Of a stretch of 64,000 bases of DNA, positions 1-9,977 are shown piece by piece. The stretch is from Bacteroidota bacterium (GTDB taxonomy: Bacteria; Bacteroidota; Bacteroidia; CAILMK01), in contig JABDBQ010000001.1 in assembly GCA_013288555.1 (NCBI GenBank), positions 1 through 64,000 on the forward strand, given 5' to 3'. Below the pieces are notes generated by a model. It was not told the DNA's origin. It worked only from the letters and a program-made list of their open reading frames with translations, and did no database searches. The position numbers and the translations under genes were made by a program. Numbering within the stretch: the stretch's first letter is position 1; every line of letters starts with the position of its first letter.

Positions 1-278
1 TGGGTTATAAAGCAACCGTACAAGGCCAGCTTTTGGATCTTGCTATTGGTTTCTCGCACGAAGTAATGATTGAGCTGCCAAAGGAAATAACCGCAACGGC
101 AGTTACAGAAAAAGGAAAAAACCCTATCATTACCATGACAGGGATTGATAATCAATTGCTGGGAGCGGTAGCAGCCAAAATCAGGTCGCTTCGTAAACCT
201 GAACCTTACAAAGGAAAAGGTATTCGTTTTGTAGATGAAAAAGTTCGTAGAAAAGCTGGTAAAACCGCAGGTAAATAA
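1..278 (+). CDS. rplF: 50S ribosomal protein L6, C-terminal part (5' truncated by window)
   Basis: Open from position 3 in frame with ORF 33..278; C-term ...RSLRKPEPYKGKGIRFVDEKVRRKAGK typical of L6; followed by rplR/rpsE. Confidence 0.95.
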   Translation, partial: GYKATVQGQLLDLAIGFSHEVMIELPKEITATAVTEKGKNPIITMTGIDNQLLGAVAAKIRSLRKPEPYKGKGIRFVDEKVRRKAGKTAGK

Positions 279-286
279 GGTTTATT

Positions 287-643
287 ATGGAAGGCACTAA
301 GAAAAGAGAATTAAGACATAACAGGATCAAACAAGGCATCCGCAAAAAAGTTAGCGGAACTTCTGATCGTCCAAGATTGACAGTATATAGAAGCAATCGC
401 GATATATATGCTCAGATTGTTAATGATGAAACAGGTATTACGCTGGCAGCGGCTTCTTCCAAGAATGCTGATCCTAATGCAAAAACACCTGTTGAAAAGG
501 CAAAATCAGTTGGTGCTGCCATTGCTGCCAAAGCATTGGAAGCAAATATTGAAAAAGTTGTATTCGACCGTAACGGATATTTGTATCATGGACGTGTAAA
601 AGCTTTGGCTGATGGCGCCCGTGAAAAAGGTTTAAATTTCTAA
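287..643 (+). CDS. rplR: 50S ribosomal protein L18
   Basis: RLTVYRSNRDIYAQIV...FDRNGYLYHGRVKALADGAREKGLNF; position in spc operon. Confidence 0.97.
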   Translation: MEGTKKRELRHNRIKQGIRKKVSGTSDRPRLTVYRSNRDIYAQIVNDETGITLAAASSKNADPNAKTPVEKAKSVGAAIAAKALEANIEKVVFDRNGYLYHGRVKALADGAREKGLNF

Positions 644-655
644 GAAATTAAGAAA

Positions 656-1174
656 ATGGATATAGATAAAAATTTAAGAGTTAAATCGAGCGATATTGAT
701 CTTGCTGAAAAAGTAGTTCATGTCAATCGTGTTGCTAAGGTTACAAAAGGTGGACGTACCTTCAGTTTCTCTGCAGTAGTAGTTGTCGGCAACGGCGACG
801 GTGTTGTAGGATTCGGTCTTGGTAAAGCGCGTGAAGTTACTGAAGCGATAAATAAAGGGATCAATGATGCCAAGAAATCCTTGATCAGGGTTCCCGTTAT
901 ACATCGTACAGTTCCTCACGAACAGGAATCATCATTCGGAGGTGCATTGGTATTTTTGAAACCAGCGGCTCCGGGTACGGGTGTTATTGCAGGCGGCGCC
1001 ATGCGTGCTGTACTTGAAAGTGCCGGTATTCATGATGTATTGGCGAAATCAAAAGGATCATCCAACCCGCACAACGTGGTGAAAGCAACGATAAAAGCGC
1101 TTACAGAAATGCGTGATCCATATGAAGTGGCAAGAGTAAGGGGAATCAACCTCAAACAGGTATTTAACGGATAA
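656..1174 (+). CDS. rpsE: 30S ribosomal protein S5
   Basis: [36 protein letters not shown] motif. Confidence 0.98.
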   Translation: MDIDKNLRVKSSDIDLAEKVVHVNRVAKVTKGGRTFSFSAVVVVGNGDGVVGFGLGKAREVTEAINKGINDAKKSLIRVPVIHRTVPHEQESSFGGALVFLKPAAPGTGVIAGGAMRAVLESAGIHDVLAKSKGSSNPHNVVKATIKALTEMRDPYEVARVRGINLKQVFNG

Positions 1175-1185
1175 AACTAAAGAAA

Positions 1186-1365
1186 ATGGCTCAGGTAAAG
1201 ATAACACAGACCAAAAGCGTCATAGACAGGCCGGAAAACCAGAAGCGAATAATAAAAGCACTGGGTTTAAGGAAAATGAACCATTCAGTAGTGCATGAAA
1301 GCACACCTCAGATAGAGGGAATGATAAGGAAAGTAAATCATTTGGTAACAACAGAAAAGATTTGA
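1186..1365 (+). CDS. rpmD: 50S ribosomal protein L30 (59 aa, absent from the ORF track)
   Basis: Manual translation [59 protein letters not shown]; between rpsE and rplO. Confidence 0.96.
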   Translation: MAQVKITQTKSVIDRPENQKRIIKALGLRKMNHSVVHESTPQIEGMIRKVNHLVTTEKI

Positions 1366-1366
1366 T

Positions 1367-1813
1367 ATGGATTTGCATAGCTTAAAACCGGCTTCCGGTT
1401 CGATAAAAAAATCAAAACGTCGTGTAGGCCGCGGCCAGGGTTCTGGCGGCAGCACATCAGGACGTGGTCACAAAGGTGCACAGTCAAGGGCAGGTTATAG
1501 CCGTAAATCCGGTTTTGAAGGTGGTCAGATGCCTATTCAAAGACGTGTACCTAAATTCGGTTTCAAAAACAGGAACCGTGTAGAATACAATCCTATCAAC
1601 CTTGATACCATCCAGGCATTGGCTGATAATTTTAAGATCAAATCATTTGATCCTGAAGTATTTATTCAGCACGGGTTGGTTTCAAAGAATGACAGGATTA
1701 AAATTCTGGGTAATGGCGAACTTACTTCCTCAGTTGAAATAAAGGCACATGGGTTTTCAAAAACCGCCAAAGCTGCGATTGAACAAAAAGGTGGAAAAGC
1801 CGAAAATATATAA
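1367..1813 (+). CDS. rplO: 50S ribosomal protein L15
   Basis: [43 protein letters not shown]. Confidence 0.97.
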   Translation: MDLHSLKPASGSIKKSKRRVGRGQGSGGSTSGRGHKGAQSRAGYSRKSGFEGGQMPIQRRVPKFGFKNRNRVEYNPINLDTIQALADNFKIKSFDPEVFIQHGLVSKNDRIKILGNGELTSSVEIKAHGFSKTAKAAIEQKGGKAENI

Positions 1814-1821
1814 TAAGCAGA

Positions 1822-3192
1822 ATGAAAGGGCTCATACAAACGATTCGGAATATCTTCGCTATTGAAGAACTGCGCAAGAGAATTATACTTACGCTGTTGC
1901 TCATCGTGGTTTACCGCCTGGGTTCCTATGTGGTATTACCGGGTGTAGACCCCAATATGCTACAGGCATACAGCTCTCGTGCCAGCCAGGGATTGTTCGG
2001 TTTGATCAACATGTTTGCAGGTGGGGCTTTTTCGAGAGCTTCTATTTTCGCACTCGGTATCATGCCTTATATTTCTGCTTCTATCGTTGTACAGTTGCTG
2101 GGTATTGCCGTTCCTTATTTCCAGAAATTACAAAAGCAAGGCGAATCCGGTACGCAAAAGATAAATCAGATCACAAGGATTCTTACGATTGCCATTACAG
2201 CGGTACAGGCAGCCGGATTCCTTATTAACCTTGGTTCTCAGGTACCTGGTGCCATGGGATATAATACAGGAGTTGAGAGTCATTTTATGTTCATGTTCTC
2301 AAACATTGTTATCCTCACTGCAGGTACTATGTTTGTCATGTGGCTTGGAGAAAAAATTACAGACAGGGGACTTGGAAACGGTATTTCACTGATCATCATG
2401 ATCGGGATCATTGCCAGGCTTCCAACGGCTCTTTTCAGCGAACTTGAAAGCAGAATGAGCCAGGCAGGTGGCGGTTTGGTTGTATTTTTAATTGAGATTA
2501 TAAGCCTTGTACTGGTTGTGATCGCTGTAGTTGCCCTGGTTCAGGGAACCCGCAGGATACCGGTACAATACGCCAAAAGAGTGGTTGGTAACAAACAATA
2601 TGGTGGTGTAAGACAATTTCTACCACTTAAGATAAATGCAGCTGGTGTAATGCCTATCATCTTTGCTCAGGCATTGATGTTCATCCCTGCAACTGTTGGA
2701 CAGTTTTTCCCGGCATCTTCTGCATGGCAGGGTGTTGCAGGGGCACTTACAAACCCGGTGAGTGTTCTATATAACGTTGTATTCGGGCTTCTGATCGTAC
2801 TGTTTACGTATTTCTATACAGCAGTAACGATTAATCCGAACCAGATTGCGGATGATTTGAAGAGAAATGGCGGTTTTATCCCGGGTATTAAACCCGGAAA
2901 GAAGACCGCTGAATATATTGACTTGATTATGAGCAGGATTACTTTGCCAGGGGCAATATTCCTTGCATTTGTTGCCATATTTCCATCTATAGCGAAAGAA
3001 CTTAATGTAAACAGTTCCTTCTCTCAGTTCTACGGTGGTACGTCGTTGCTCATCCTTGTGGCTGTAATACTTGACACCCTGCAGCAGATAGAAAGCCACC
3101 TGCTGATGAGGCACTATGACGGATTGATGAAAACAGGCCGTATTAAGGGTCGCTCCACCATTTCAGGAGCTACCACTACTACAGCAATGTAA
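1822..3192 (+). CDS. secY: Preprotein translocase subunit SecY
   Basis: GLFGLINMFAGGAFSRASIFALGIMPYISASIVVQLL; multi-TM. Confidence 0.98.
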   Translation: MKGLIQTIRNIFAIEELRKRIILTLLLIVVYRLGSYVVLPGVDPNMLQAYSSRASQGLFGLINMFAGGAFSRASIFALGIMPYISASIVVQLLGIAVPYFQKLQKQGESGTQKINQITRILTIAITAVQAAGFLINLGSQVPGAMGYNTGVESHFMFMFSNIVILTAGTMFVMWLGEKITDRGLGNGISLIIMIGIIARLPTALFSELESRMSQAGGGLVVFLIEIISLVLVVIAVVALVQGTRRIPVQYAKRVVGNKQYGGVRQFLPLKINAAGVMPIIFAQALMFIPATVGQFFPASSAWQGVAGALTNPVSVLYNVVFGLLIVLFTYFYTAVTINPNQIADDLKRNGGFIPGIKPGKKTAEYIDLIMSRITLPGAIFLAFVAIFPSIAKELNVNSSFSQFYGGTSLLILVAVILDTLQQIESHLLMRHYDGLMKTGRIKGRSTISGATTTTAM

Positions 3193-3218
3193 TTATTAAA
3201 AAAATTGAAAAAAAAAGC

Positions 3219-3226
3219 TATCTTTG
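3219..3226 (+). promoter_or_regulatory. Candidate internal promoter -7 element (TATCTTTG) upstream of infA
   Basis: Matches Bacteroidota TAnnTTTG, 24 nt before the infA ATG; no clear -33 TTG at ideal spacing. Confidence 0.5.
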
Positions 3227-3250
3227 CAGGCCGAAATTAAAAACCAATAA

Positions 3251-3469
3251 ATGTCGAAACAGTCCATTATTTTGCAGGACGGTGTCGTAACCGAAGCACT
3301 TCCGAATGCAATGTTTCGGGTTAAATTGGAAAATGGTCATGAGATACTCGCTCATATTTCGGGCAAAATGAGAATGCACTACATCAGGATTTTGCCTGGT
3401 GATAAAATAAAGGTGGAAATGTCACCTTATGATTTGAGCAAAGGACGTATAACGTATAGATATAAATAA
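3251..3469 (+). CDS. infA: Translation initiation factor IF-1
   Basis: [72 protein letters not shown]. Confidence 0.98.
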   Translation: MSKQSIILQDGVVTEALPNAMFRVKLENGHEILAHISGKMRMHYIRILPGDKIKVEMSPYDLSKGRITYRYK

Positions 3470-3473
3470 AGAG

Positions 3474-3590
3474 ATGAAAGTTAAAGTTTCCGTTAAAAAG
3501 CGCAGTGCCGACTGTAAGATAGTCAGGCGAAAAGGGCGCATTTATATTATAAACAAGGCCAAACCACGGTTTAAACAAAGACAAGGATAA
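3474..3590 (+). CDS. rpmJ: 50S ribosomal protein L36 (38 aa, absent from ORF track; zinc-ligand-poor form)
   Basis: Manual translation [38 protein letters not shown]. Confidence 0.96.
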   Translation: MKVKVSVKKRSADCKIVRRKGRIYIINKAKPRFKQRQG

Positions 3591-3593
3591 GAC

Positions 3594-3971
3594 ATGGCAC
3601 GTATATCAGGAATTGATCTTCCGAAAGAAAAACGCGGTGAAATTGGACTTACCTATATTTATGGGATAGGCCGCAGCAAATCACGCACCATATTACAGGA
3701 TGCAGGTGTGGATTTCAATATTAAAGTGAAAGACTGGACTGACGAACAGGCTAACCTGATCCGTCAGCTCATTACCGATAATATCAAGACTGAAGGTGAA
3801 CTCAGAACGGAAGTTCAGTTGAGCATCAAACGTTTGATGGACATTGGTTGCTATCGCGGCCAAAGGCATCGTAAAGGCTTGCCGGTAAGAGGTCAGCGTA
3901 CCCGTACCAACGCCCGTACCCGTAAAGGCCGTAAGAAAACTGTTGCAAACAAAAAGAAAGTAACTAAATAA
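3594..3971 (+). CDS. rpsM: 30S ribosomal protein S13
   Basis: [28 protein letters not shown]...[19 protein letters not shown] type. Confidence 0.98.
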   Translation: MARISGIDLPKEKRGEIGLTYIYGIGRSKSRTILQDAGVDFNIKVKDWTDEQANLIRQLITDNIKTEGELRTEVQLSIKRLMDIGCYRGQRHRKGLPVRGQRTRTNARTRKGRKKTVANKKKVTK

Positions 3972-3987
3972 CATACCTGGATTTACC

Positions 3988-4383
3988 ATGGCAAAGAAAG
4001 TAACAAGAACCGTAGCAAAGAAGAAGAAAGTACACGTAGAACCGTATGGTCGTGTTTTTATCCAGGCTACCTTCAACAATATCATCGTATCTATCACTAA
4101 TGCCAACGGCCAGGTTATCGCGTGGTCTTCAGCTGGTAAAATGGGCTTTAAGGGTTCTAAAAAGAACACACCTTATGCTGCATCACAGGCTTCTGCCGAT
4201 TGCGCCAAGGTTGCATATGATATGGGAATGCGTAAAGCAGATGTACAGATTAAAGGACCAGGTTCGGGCAGGGAAGCTGCTATCAGGACCATCAATAATG
4301 CCGGTATAGAAATTACAAGCATTCATGATGTAACCCCGATACCGCATAATGGTTGCAGGCCTCCTAAGAAGAGAAGGGTCTAA
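3988..4383 (+). CDS. rpsK: 30S ribosomal protein S11
   Basis: [45 protein letters not shown]. Confidence 0.98.
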   Translation: MAKKVTRTVAKKKKVHVEPYGRVFIQATFNNIIVSITNANGQVIAWSSAGKMGFKGSKKNTPYAASQASADCAKVAYDMGMRKADVQIKGPGSGREAAIRTINNAGIEITSIHDVTPIPHNGCRPPKKRRV

Positions 4384-4440
4384 TTTAGAGCGAAGAGCGA
4401 GAGCGAATATAGAATTTAGTAAAGAAGAATATAAAGCGAA

Positions 4441-5046
4441 ATGGCAAGATATACAGGACCAAAAAGCAAGATAGCCCGTAAGTTTAAAGAACCTATTTTT
4501 GGGCCAGACAGGGCTTTGGATAAGAAACCTTATCCTCCCGGACAACATGGGATCAATAAAAAAAGGGCAAAACAGTCAGAATATGCTGTTCAGTTGTCTG
4601 AAAAACAAAAGGCAAAATATACTTACGGTCTTCTTGAAAGACAGTTTGAGAATTTGTTTCACAAGGCTGCCCGTCGTAAGGGAATCACGGGTGAAAACCT
4701 GTTGAAATTGTTGGAAGCACGTCTGGATAATGTTGTTTTTAGATTAGCGGTTGCAAAATCAAGACCTGCGGCAAGGCAATTGGTCATCCATAAACATATC
4801 CTTGTAAATGGCTCTATCGTAAACATCCCGTCTTATATCCTGAAACCGGGAGATGAGGTTTCTGTTCGCGAAAAATCCAAATCACTCGAGGTAATTAATG
4901 ATTCCCTCTCCAGCAGAATGAAATCATTCCCATGGTTGCAGTGGAATACAAATGATAAATCAGGTCGTTTTATTGATTTCCCTGAAAGAGATCAGATCCC
5001 TGAAAACATTAAGGAACAGTTGATCGTCGAGTTGTACTCGAAATAA
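4441..5046 (+). CDS. rpsD: 30S ribosomal protein S4
   Basis: [37 protein letters not shown]. Confidence 0.98.
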   Translation: MARYTGPKSKIARKFKEPIFGPDRALDKKPYPPGQHGINKKRAKQSEYAVQLSEKQKAKYTYGLLERQFENLFHKAARRKGITGENLLKLLEARLDNVVFRLAVAKSRPAARQLVIHKHILVNGSIVNIPSYILKPGDEVSVREKSKSLEVINDSLSSRMKSFPWLQWNTNDKSGRFIDFPERDQIPENIKEQLIVELYSK

Positions 5047-5075
5047 TTTTTTGAATCTAAAATCATAATCATAAT

Positions 5076-6065
5076 ATGGCAATTGCAACGTTTCAAAGGC
5101 CTGAAAAGGTCCTGATGCAGAAAGCATCTGACTTTGAAGGAACTTTTGAGTTTTCTCCCCTTGAAAAAGGGTATGGCATAACGATCGGTAATTCATTGCG
5201 CAGGATACTGCTCTCATCCCTGGAGGGCTACGCAATTACAACAGTTCGTATCCCAGGCGTTGATCACGAATTTAGTTCTATAACTGGTGTTATAGAAGAC
5301 GTTACCGATATTGTTCTCAACCTGAAACAAATCCGTTTCAAACAACTTGGCACCGAAGAAGCTGAAAAGATATTTCTTACCATAACCGGTCATGACAAAA
5401 TCACTGCCGGTGATATAGGAAAGGCTTCAAACTATTTCCAGGTACTAAACCCAAACCTGGTTATCTGTCACCTGGAACCTTCTGTAAAACTCGAACTTGA
5501 GCTTACAGTTGAAAAGGGAAGGGGTTATGTTCCATCTGATGAGAACAAACCAAAAGAATCACTGATCGGGCTTATCGCGATTGATTCGATCTTTTCACCT
5601 ATCAAGAAAGTGAAATACAATATTGAACCAACCCGTGTTGGACAGAATACAGAATACGAAAAACTGGTGATCGAGCTGGCTACCGATGGGTCTATTCACC
5701 CTGAAGAAGCTTTGAAAGAAGCAGCTAAGATCCTGATCCAGCATTTTATCCTGTTCTCTGATAAGAACATTACCCTTGACAACGAGATCAAGAAAGAAGA
5801 CAACCGTGTGGATGAGAAATTCCTGCACATGCGTAAGCTTTTGAAAACGCCACTTACAGATCTGGATCTGTCAGTAAGAGCGTTCAACTGTCTTCGTGCC
5901 GCAGAAATCAAGACTCTCGGTGACCTGGTACAGTATGATATCGCAGACCTGTTGAAATTCCGCAACTTCGGCAAGAAATCATTGACCGAGTTGGAAGACC
6001 TGGTACGTGAAAAGAACCTTGTATTCGGGATGGATACTTTGAAGTACAAGTTGGACGAGGAATAG
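5076..6065 (+). CDS. rpoA: DNA-directed RNA polymerase subunit alpha
   Basis: [37 protein letters not shown]-terminal [17 protein letters not shown]. Confidence 0.98.
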   Translation: MAIATFQRPEKVLMQKASDFEGTFEFSPLEKGYGITIGNSLRRILLSSLEGYAITTVRIPGVDHEFSSITGVIEDVTDIVLNLKQIRFKQLGTEEAEKIFLTITGHDKITAGDIGKASNYFQVLNPNLVICHLEPSVKLELELTVEKGRGYVPSDENKPKESLIGLIAIDSIFSPIKKVKYNIEPTRVGQNTEYEKLVIELATDGSIHPEEALKEAAKILIQHFILFSDKNITLDNEIKKEDNRVDEKFLHMRKLLKTPLTDLDLSVRAFNCLRAAEIKTLGDLVQYDIADLLKFRNFGKKSLTELEDLVREKNLVFGMDTLKYKLDEE

Positions 6066-6142
6066 AATTAAAAGATTAAGAATTAAAAAATTGAAAACTG
6101 AAATTTGAAATTAGAAATTTGGGGCTGACGCATAAGCGTTCA

Positions 6143-6174
6143 TTTTCAAATTTTCAAATTTTCAAATTTTCAAA
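6143..6174. repeat. Perfect 4x 8-bp tandem repeat TTTTCAAA in the rpoA-rplQ spacer
   Basis: cattttcaaattttcaaattttcaaattttcaaata read directly. Confidence 0.95.
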
Positions 6175-6185
6175 TAGTTAAAGAC

Positions 6186-6803
6186 ATGAACCACGGTAAT
6201 AAAGTAAACCATCTTGGGCGTACTGCCAGCCATAGAAAAGCGATGCTGAGCAATATGGCGGGGTCTCTTATTCTTCATAAGAAGATAAAGACGACAGTGG
6301 CAAAGGCGAAAGAGTTGCGCAAATTTGTTGAACCCCTCATTACAAAGGCTAAAGACGACACGACCCATAGTCGCAGGTTGGTATTCAGTGCACTTAAACA
6401 CAAAGAACCTGTAAAAGAGCTTTTTGGTGAAGTGGCGGCAAAAGTTGCTGACAGGCCGGGTGGATATACCCGTATCCTGAGGACCGGAAACAGGCTTGGT
6501 GATAATGCCGAATTGTGCATCATGGAACTCGTTGATTATAACGAAACCTATACCACAGGCAAAAAAGCACCAGCTAAAACCAGGCGTAAAAGGGCTACAG
6601 GCAAGAAAACAGTTGACAAGACTGAAACTCCTGAAGCAGCAGCTCCTAAGGCTAAGAAAGGCGCAGCAGCCGCTGAAACCATTGAGCCGATTGAAGAAGT
6701 TAAACATACCGAACCTACGGCAGAAGCAGCTCCTGAAACACCCGAAGTGGAGCAACCAGGTGAAGGAACTCCTGAGATTGAAGGCGCAAACGAGCCTGCA
6801 TAG
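6186..6803 (+). CDS. rplQ: 50S ribosomal protein L17 with long Ala/Pro/Glu-rich C-terminal extension
   Basis: [52 protein letters not shown]. Confidence 0.97.
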   Translation: MNHGNKVNHLGRTASHRKAMLSNMAGSLILHKKIKTTVAKAKELRKFVEPLITKAKDDTTHSRRLVFSALKHKEPVKELFGEVAAKVADRPGGYTRILRTGNRLGDNAELCIMELVDYNETYTTGKKAPAKTRRKRATGKKTVDKTETPEAAAPKAKKGAAAAETIEPIEEVKHTEPTAEAAPETPEVEQPGEGTPEIEGANEPA

Positions 6804-6832
6804 TATTTAAGATATTATTTCAGAATTATATG

Positions 6833-6866
6833 AAAAGGACATTGTGAAAACGGTGTCCTTTTTTTG
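6833..6866 (+). terminator. Rho-independent terminator after rplQ
   Basis: aaaggaca-N12-tgtccttt followed by T run. Confidence 0.85.
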
Positions 6867-6874
6867 TTGTTAAA

Positions 6875-6907
6875 AGATGTTCCGCTTTTTTAAAAAGTGG
6901 CACATCT
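6875..6907. repeat. Palindromic element family A, copy 1
   Basis: agatgttccgcttttt-t-aaaaagtggcacatct, 14/16 pairs identical; cf. 9854 and 10720. Confidence 0.85.
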
Positions 6908-7006
6908 GAAATCATTAAATGACTATTTTTGGTGAATGAAGGTGTTAGATATAATTAACCCAGACTTGTTGGTTACAAAACTAAGAAGGGCTAAATCATT
7001 TTTATA

Positions 7007-7642
7007 ATGAGTGAATATATGTTTGCCAAAATATTGAATATTAGTTTATTAGGTTTGTTTAGCATTCTAAATCACTCAGGGTATAACCACAATTTAACTC
7101 TTTTTACAAAAAAAGTAAAAGATCAAGACATCCAGTCTTTTCTACAGAATCCATTAGATCTTCAGAAGTATAAAATCGGAACAGAAGATAGATGTAATAG
7201 CGGTTTTGCAACTAGAGAAAAATATTATTATAAACCGTCATATAAGGGAATTTACTGGACCTATTTTTTATGCAGAAACCTGTCCCAGAATAAATCCGGC
7301 AATACCCAGCTTCAGATCGTCGTTTATAAAAAAGACAAAGTTGGTGATTATATGGATAACAAAGATTCTTTGATTAGTTTAGCAGATAATGAAAACGATT
7401 CAACGCTGAATGAGGCAAATATTGTTGGTCGTTCTTATAAAGACTTTGTGAATCAATATGGTTCGTCAGCTATAGCTAAAGATGGTTTGTTTTTTTATCA
7501 GGCAAAAAATAAGATGTCATTATTGATTTATGTCGACAAGGGCTACAGAATAAGCTGGTTCATGTTTGTGAGATTAAACAGAATGATAAATTCTTTTGAT
7601 GAAATCCCAGAGAAGATGAAAAAATTCCCCTTTTGTGGTTAA
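7007..7642 (+). CDS. Hypothetical protein
   Basis: 211-aa ORF, no recognisable family. Confidence 0.65.
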   Translation: MSEYMFAKILNISLLGLFSILNHSGYNHNLTLFTKKVKDQDIQSFLQNPLDLQKYKIGTEDRCNSGFATREKYYYKPSYKGIYWTYFLCRNLSQNKSGNTQLQIVVYKKDKVGDYMDNKDSLISLADNENDSTLNEANIVGRSYKDFVNQYGSSAIAKDGLFFYQAKNKMSLLIYVDKGYRISWFMFVRLNRMINSFDEIPEKMKKFPFCG

Positions 7643-7709
7643 TAATCAATCTCCTCTTCCTTGGTCTGTGGCCCGTAAACCACAAATAGCGTTTGTCCCT
7701 GGCTAAATC

Positions 7710-8570
7710 TTACCTGTACCTAATAAAAAAATCACCATCGGTAAGTTGAATAGCCGTTCCATTTGGTGCATTTGGGGTTAAAGTTCCCTGGAAATTCCCG
7801 GAGATAAAAGTACCGTTATTCATGGTTATGGTCATTTTCCCTGTACTGATGTCATATTCACCAAAAGAGGGCTTGAAATAGGAAACACTATATTGGCTGC
7901 TCCTCGGATTCGAGAGGCCATATGTGCCGGCTATAATAGTTAGTGGCACGCTTAGAATAATACTGTCATTATTCGTAGAAATTGATTTGCTTCCGGTTAT
8001 ATAGAGTACGCTGTCACCGAATCCTGTATTGATTTTCTTGTAAGTTTTAAAGTTTAAGGCATTCCAGCTTGTTCCATTAATAATTGCCGAAAGGTGGGTT
8101 GCGATGGGTTGATAATTAATTTTAAAAGCTTCAATATTTAAGTTTAAAGAATTTGAACCACCGCCAATGAATGTAAATTGACCTGAAATGGAGCCGGTTA
8201 TCGTATTATTAGTATTCGAACTAATGTTCAGGCTGCCATAGGACAGGTAACTGTTGAGCCCGAAAACTAAAAAATTAACTTTGTATTCACTGTTCTGAGA
8301 GGTTGTGATATATGAACCCGCAGCGATGTTTGACGGTATTTGAATACTGATCTGGGAACCATCTGATTTGTTTTTACAAATTATGACAATAAGCCCCGAG
8401 TTACTGAAGCTGTAAAATGAATCTGCAGCCCATGCATAAGATCCATTAATGGACCCAGCCATTGATTGGTTATTATTGTTTACAGAATTGGTTTTAGGGA
8501 CCTCTTTTTTACAGGAATAAACAAAGGAAATGCCTGTTAAAAGAATCAGATATAGAATTGGTTTTTTCAT
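7710..8570 (-). CDS. Hypothetical lipoprotein (start trimmed to MKKPILYLILLTGISFVYSCKKE)
   Basis: Lipobox ending FVYSC; Asn/Ser-rich secreted protein. Confidence 0.75.
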   Translation of the reverse strand: MKKPILYLILLTGISFVYSCKKEVPKTNSVNNNNQSMAGSINGSYAWAADSFYSFSNSGLIVIICKNKSDGSQISIQIPSNIAAGSYITTSQNSEYKVNFLVFGLNSYLSYGSLNISSNTNNTITGSISGQFTFIGGGSNSLNLNIEAFKINYQPIATHLSAIINGTSWNALNFKTYKKINTGFGDSVLYITGSKSISTNNDSIILSVPLTIIAGTYGLSNPRSSQYSVSYFKPSFGEYDISTGKMTITMNNGTFISGNFQGTLTPNAPNGTAIQLTDGDFFIRYR

Positions 8571-8653
8571 TAGTTGGGTACAATTATTTATCAAATATAA
8601 GAAATAAACGGCGTGAATATTAGTAGTTCATGTCGGGTCAGGAGACATGCAGT

Positions 8654-9790
8654 TTATTCCTTAATGATCTTTTTTGAATAGATTTTGTCCTTGGTTTTTA
8701 CCAAAACCAAATATATTGAAGGGGCTACTAATTGAAGATCAACCAAATGACTGCTTCCTGAAGAATTCCCCTGATAAATTATTCTTCCAATCAAATCCGT
8801 CACCATAATTGCAACGTCTTCACTGACAGGAGTTTTAATATATAATAGGCCTGAAGTGGGATTTGGATATATTTGAAAATCCAGTGTAGTTGTTGTATCA
8901 ACATCACAGGGAGGATTTTTGAAATAAAAATAGGTGTTTCGCTGATCGTTAACCTGGCTATTTGAACCATTCCAGTCTGTAATTATTTCCTGGTGTAACG
9001 AACTGTCGCAGTTATATATATAATTGGTATTTTCAAAGTTCACCAACGAATTATCCGCGTTGTTCCAATTTTGCAAAATACAATTAGTCAACTGACGTTT
9101 ATCATAAGTGTAGATATATTGCATGTCGGTATGCCAATTTGTGTTAACCCATGAAGAATAGTCGTAAGTAATTACCTTTCCGGAGCTGTCATAAGTGTAG
9201 CTCCATTTTGCGTAATTTTCAAAGGAGTCAGTTGACGAAGGGTCCCAATTCTGAAAAATATATTGGCTTAGTAATCCCTTGGTATCGTAAGTGTAGAGGA
9301 CCTGAACGTCATTTATCCATGAATGATGGGTACTGTCCCGGACTTCTTCAATATATTTTTGCAGGTTTCCATTCTTATCATAAATTGAGATATTATTCAA
9401 AGTATCATACCATGCCCCATTCTTCCAGTTTTGGATAATAACTGCTGAGATTTTATTCGACATGGTATATGTGTAAATATCCCGTTCTGAATTTAGCCAT
9501 TGTCCCTTGGCATTGTCCCAGAATTGAAAGATAAACTGATTAACGTTCCCGTTTTTATCATTATTTGTATAATTATATTGAGATGAATTTACCCATGTAT
9601 TCGCAACACGATCCCAGTTTTGATTTAACTCATAAGAAACGTATCCGCTGGAATCATAGGAATAGGTATATTTTTGTGAGTTTTGCCAGGCCTTGTTTTG
9701 CCAAACTTCAATGAGTTCAGATTGTATCATTTGCCCGGAAGCAATTCCGTTGAAAATCAGAAGAAAAAGAAATGGCAATGCTCTTTTCAA
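8654..9790 (-). CDS. Secreted repeat protein with T9SS type A sorting domain
   Basis: Signal peptide MKRALPFLFLLIFNGIASGQ; repeated YTYD..G....Q.W..N....W modules; FQIYPNPTSGLLYIKTP...IYSKKIIKE. Confidence 0.85.
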   Translation of the reverse strand: MKRALPFLFLLIFNGIASGQMIQSELIEVWQNKAWQNSQKYTYSYDSSGYVSYELNQNWDRVANTWVNSSQYNYTNNDKNGNVNQFIFQFWDNAKGQWLNSERDIYTYTMSNKISAVIIQNWKNGAWYDTLNNISIYDKNGNLQKYIEEVRDSTHHSWINDVQVLYTYDTKGLLSQYIFQNWDPSSTDSFENYAKWSYTYDSSGKVITYDYSSWVNTNWHTDMQYIYTYDKRQLTNCILQNWNNADNSLVNFENTNYIYNCDSSLHQEIITDWNGSNSQVNDQRNTYFYFKNPPCDVDTTTTLDFQIYPNPTSGLLYIKTPVSEDVAIMVTDLIGRIIYQGNSSGSSHLVDLQLVAPSIYLVLVKTKDKIYSKKIIKE

Positions 9791-9853
9791 AGATTTGTTT
9801 AATTACTGCATGACAAATATAACATATTCTTCAGGTTTCATTTAGTGTATGCC

Positions 9854-9886
9854 AGACGTTCCACTTTTTCAAAAAGTGGAACGTCT
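9854..9886. repeat. Palindromic element family A, copy 2 (perfect 16-bp arms, 1-nt loop)
   Basis: agacgttccacttttt-c-aaaaagtggaacgtct. Confidence 0.95.
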
Positions 9887-9897
9887 GAATTTTAGCC

Positions 9898-9921
9898 CTT
9901 GTTGGTGTTGTCACCAACAAG
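9898..9921. repeat. REP-like hairpin (10-bp stem, TTGT loop)
   Basis: cttgttggtg-ttgt-caccaacaag; architecture shared with gtggtcggtg-tcct-caccgaccac elements. Confidence 0.85.
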
Positions 9922-9977
9922 CTGGCTCATTTACAATATTTCATGATTTATACTGTTATTTGCTGAAACAAAGAACC

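Noticed and set aside
3693-4548. Antisense ORFs 3693..4169 (-) and 4183..4548 (-)
   Set aside because: They lie opposite rpsM, rpsK and rpsD; no family resemblance, composition fits shadow ORFs
9849-9977. N-terminal extension of ORF 9849..10718
   Set aside because: Translates two palindromes; signal peptide starts at ATG 9978
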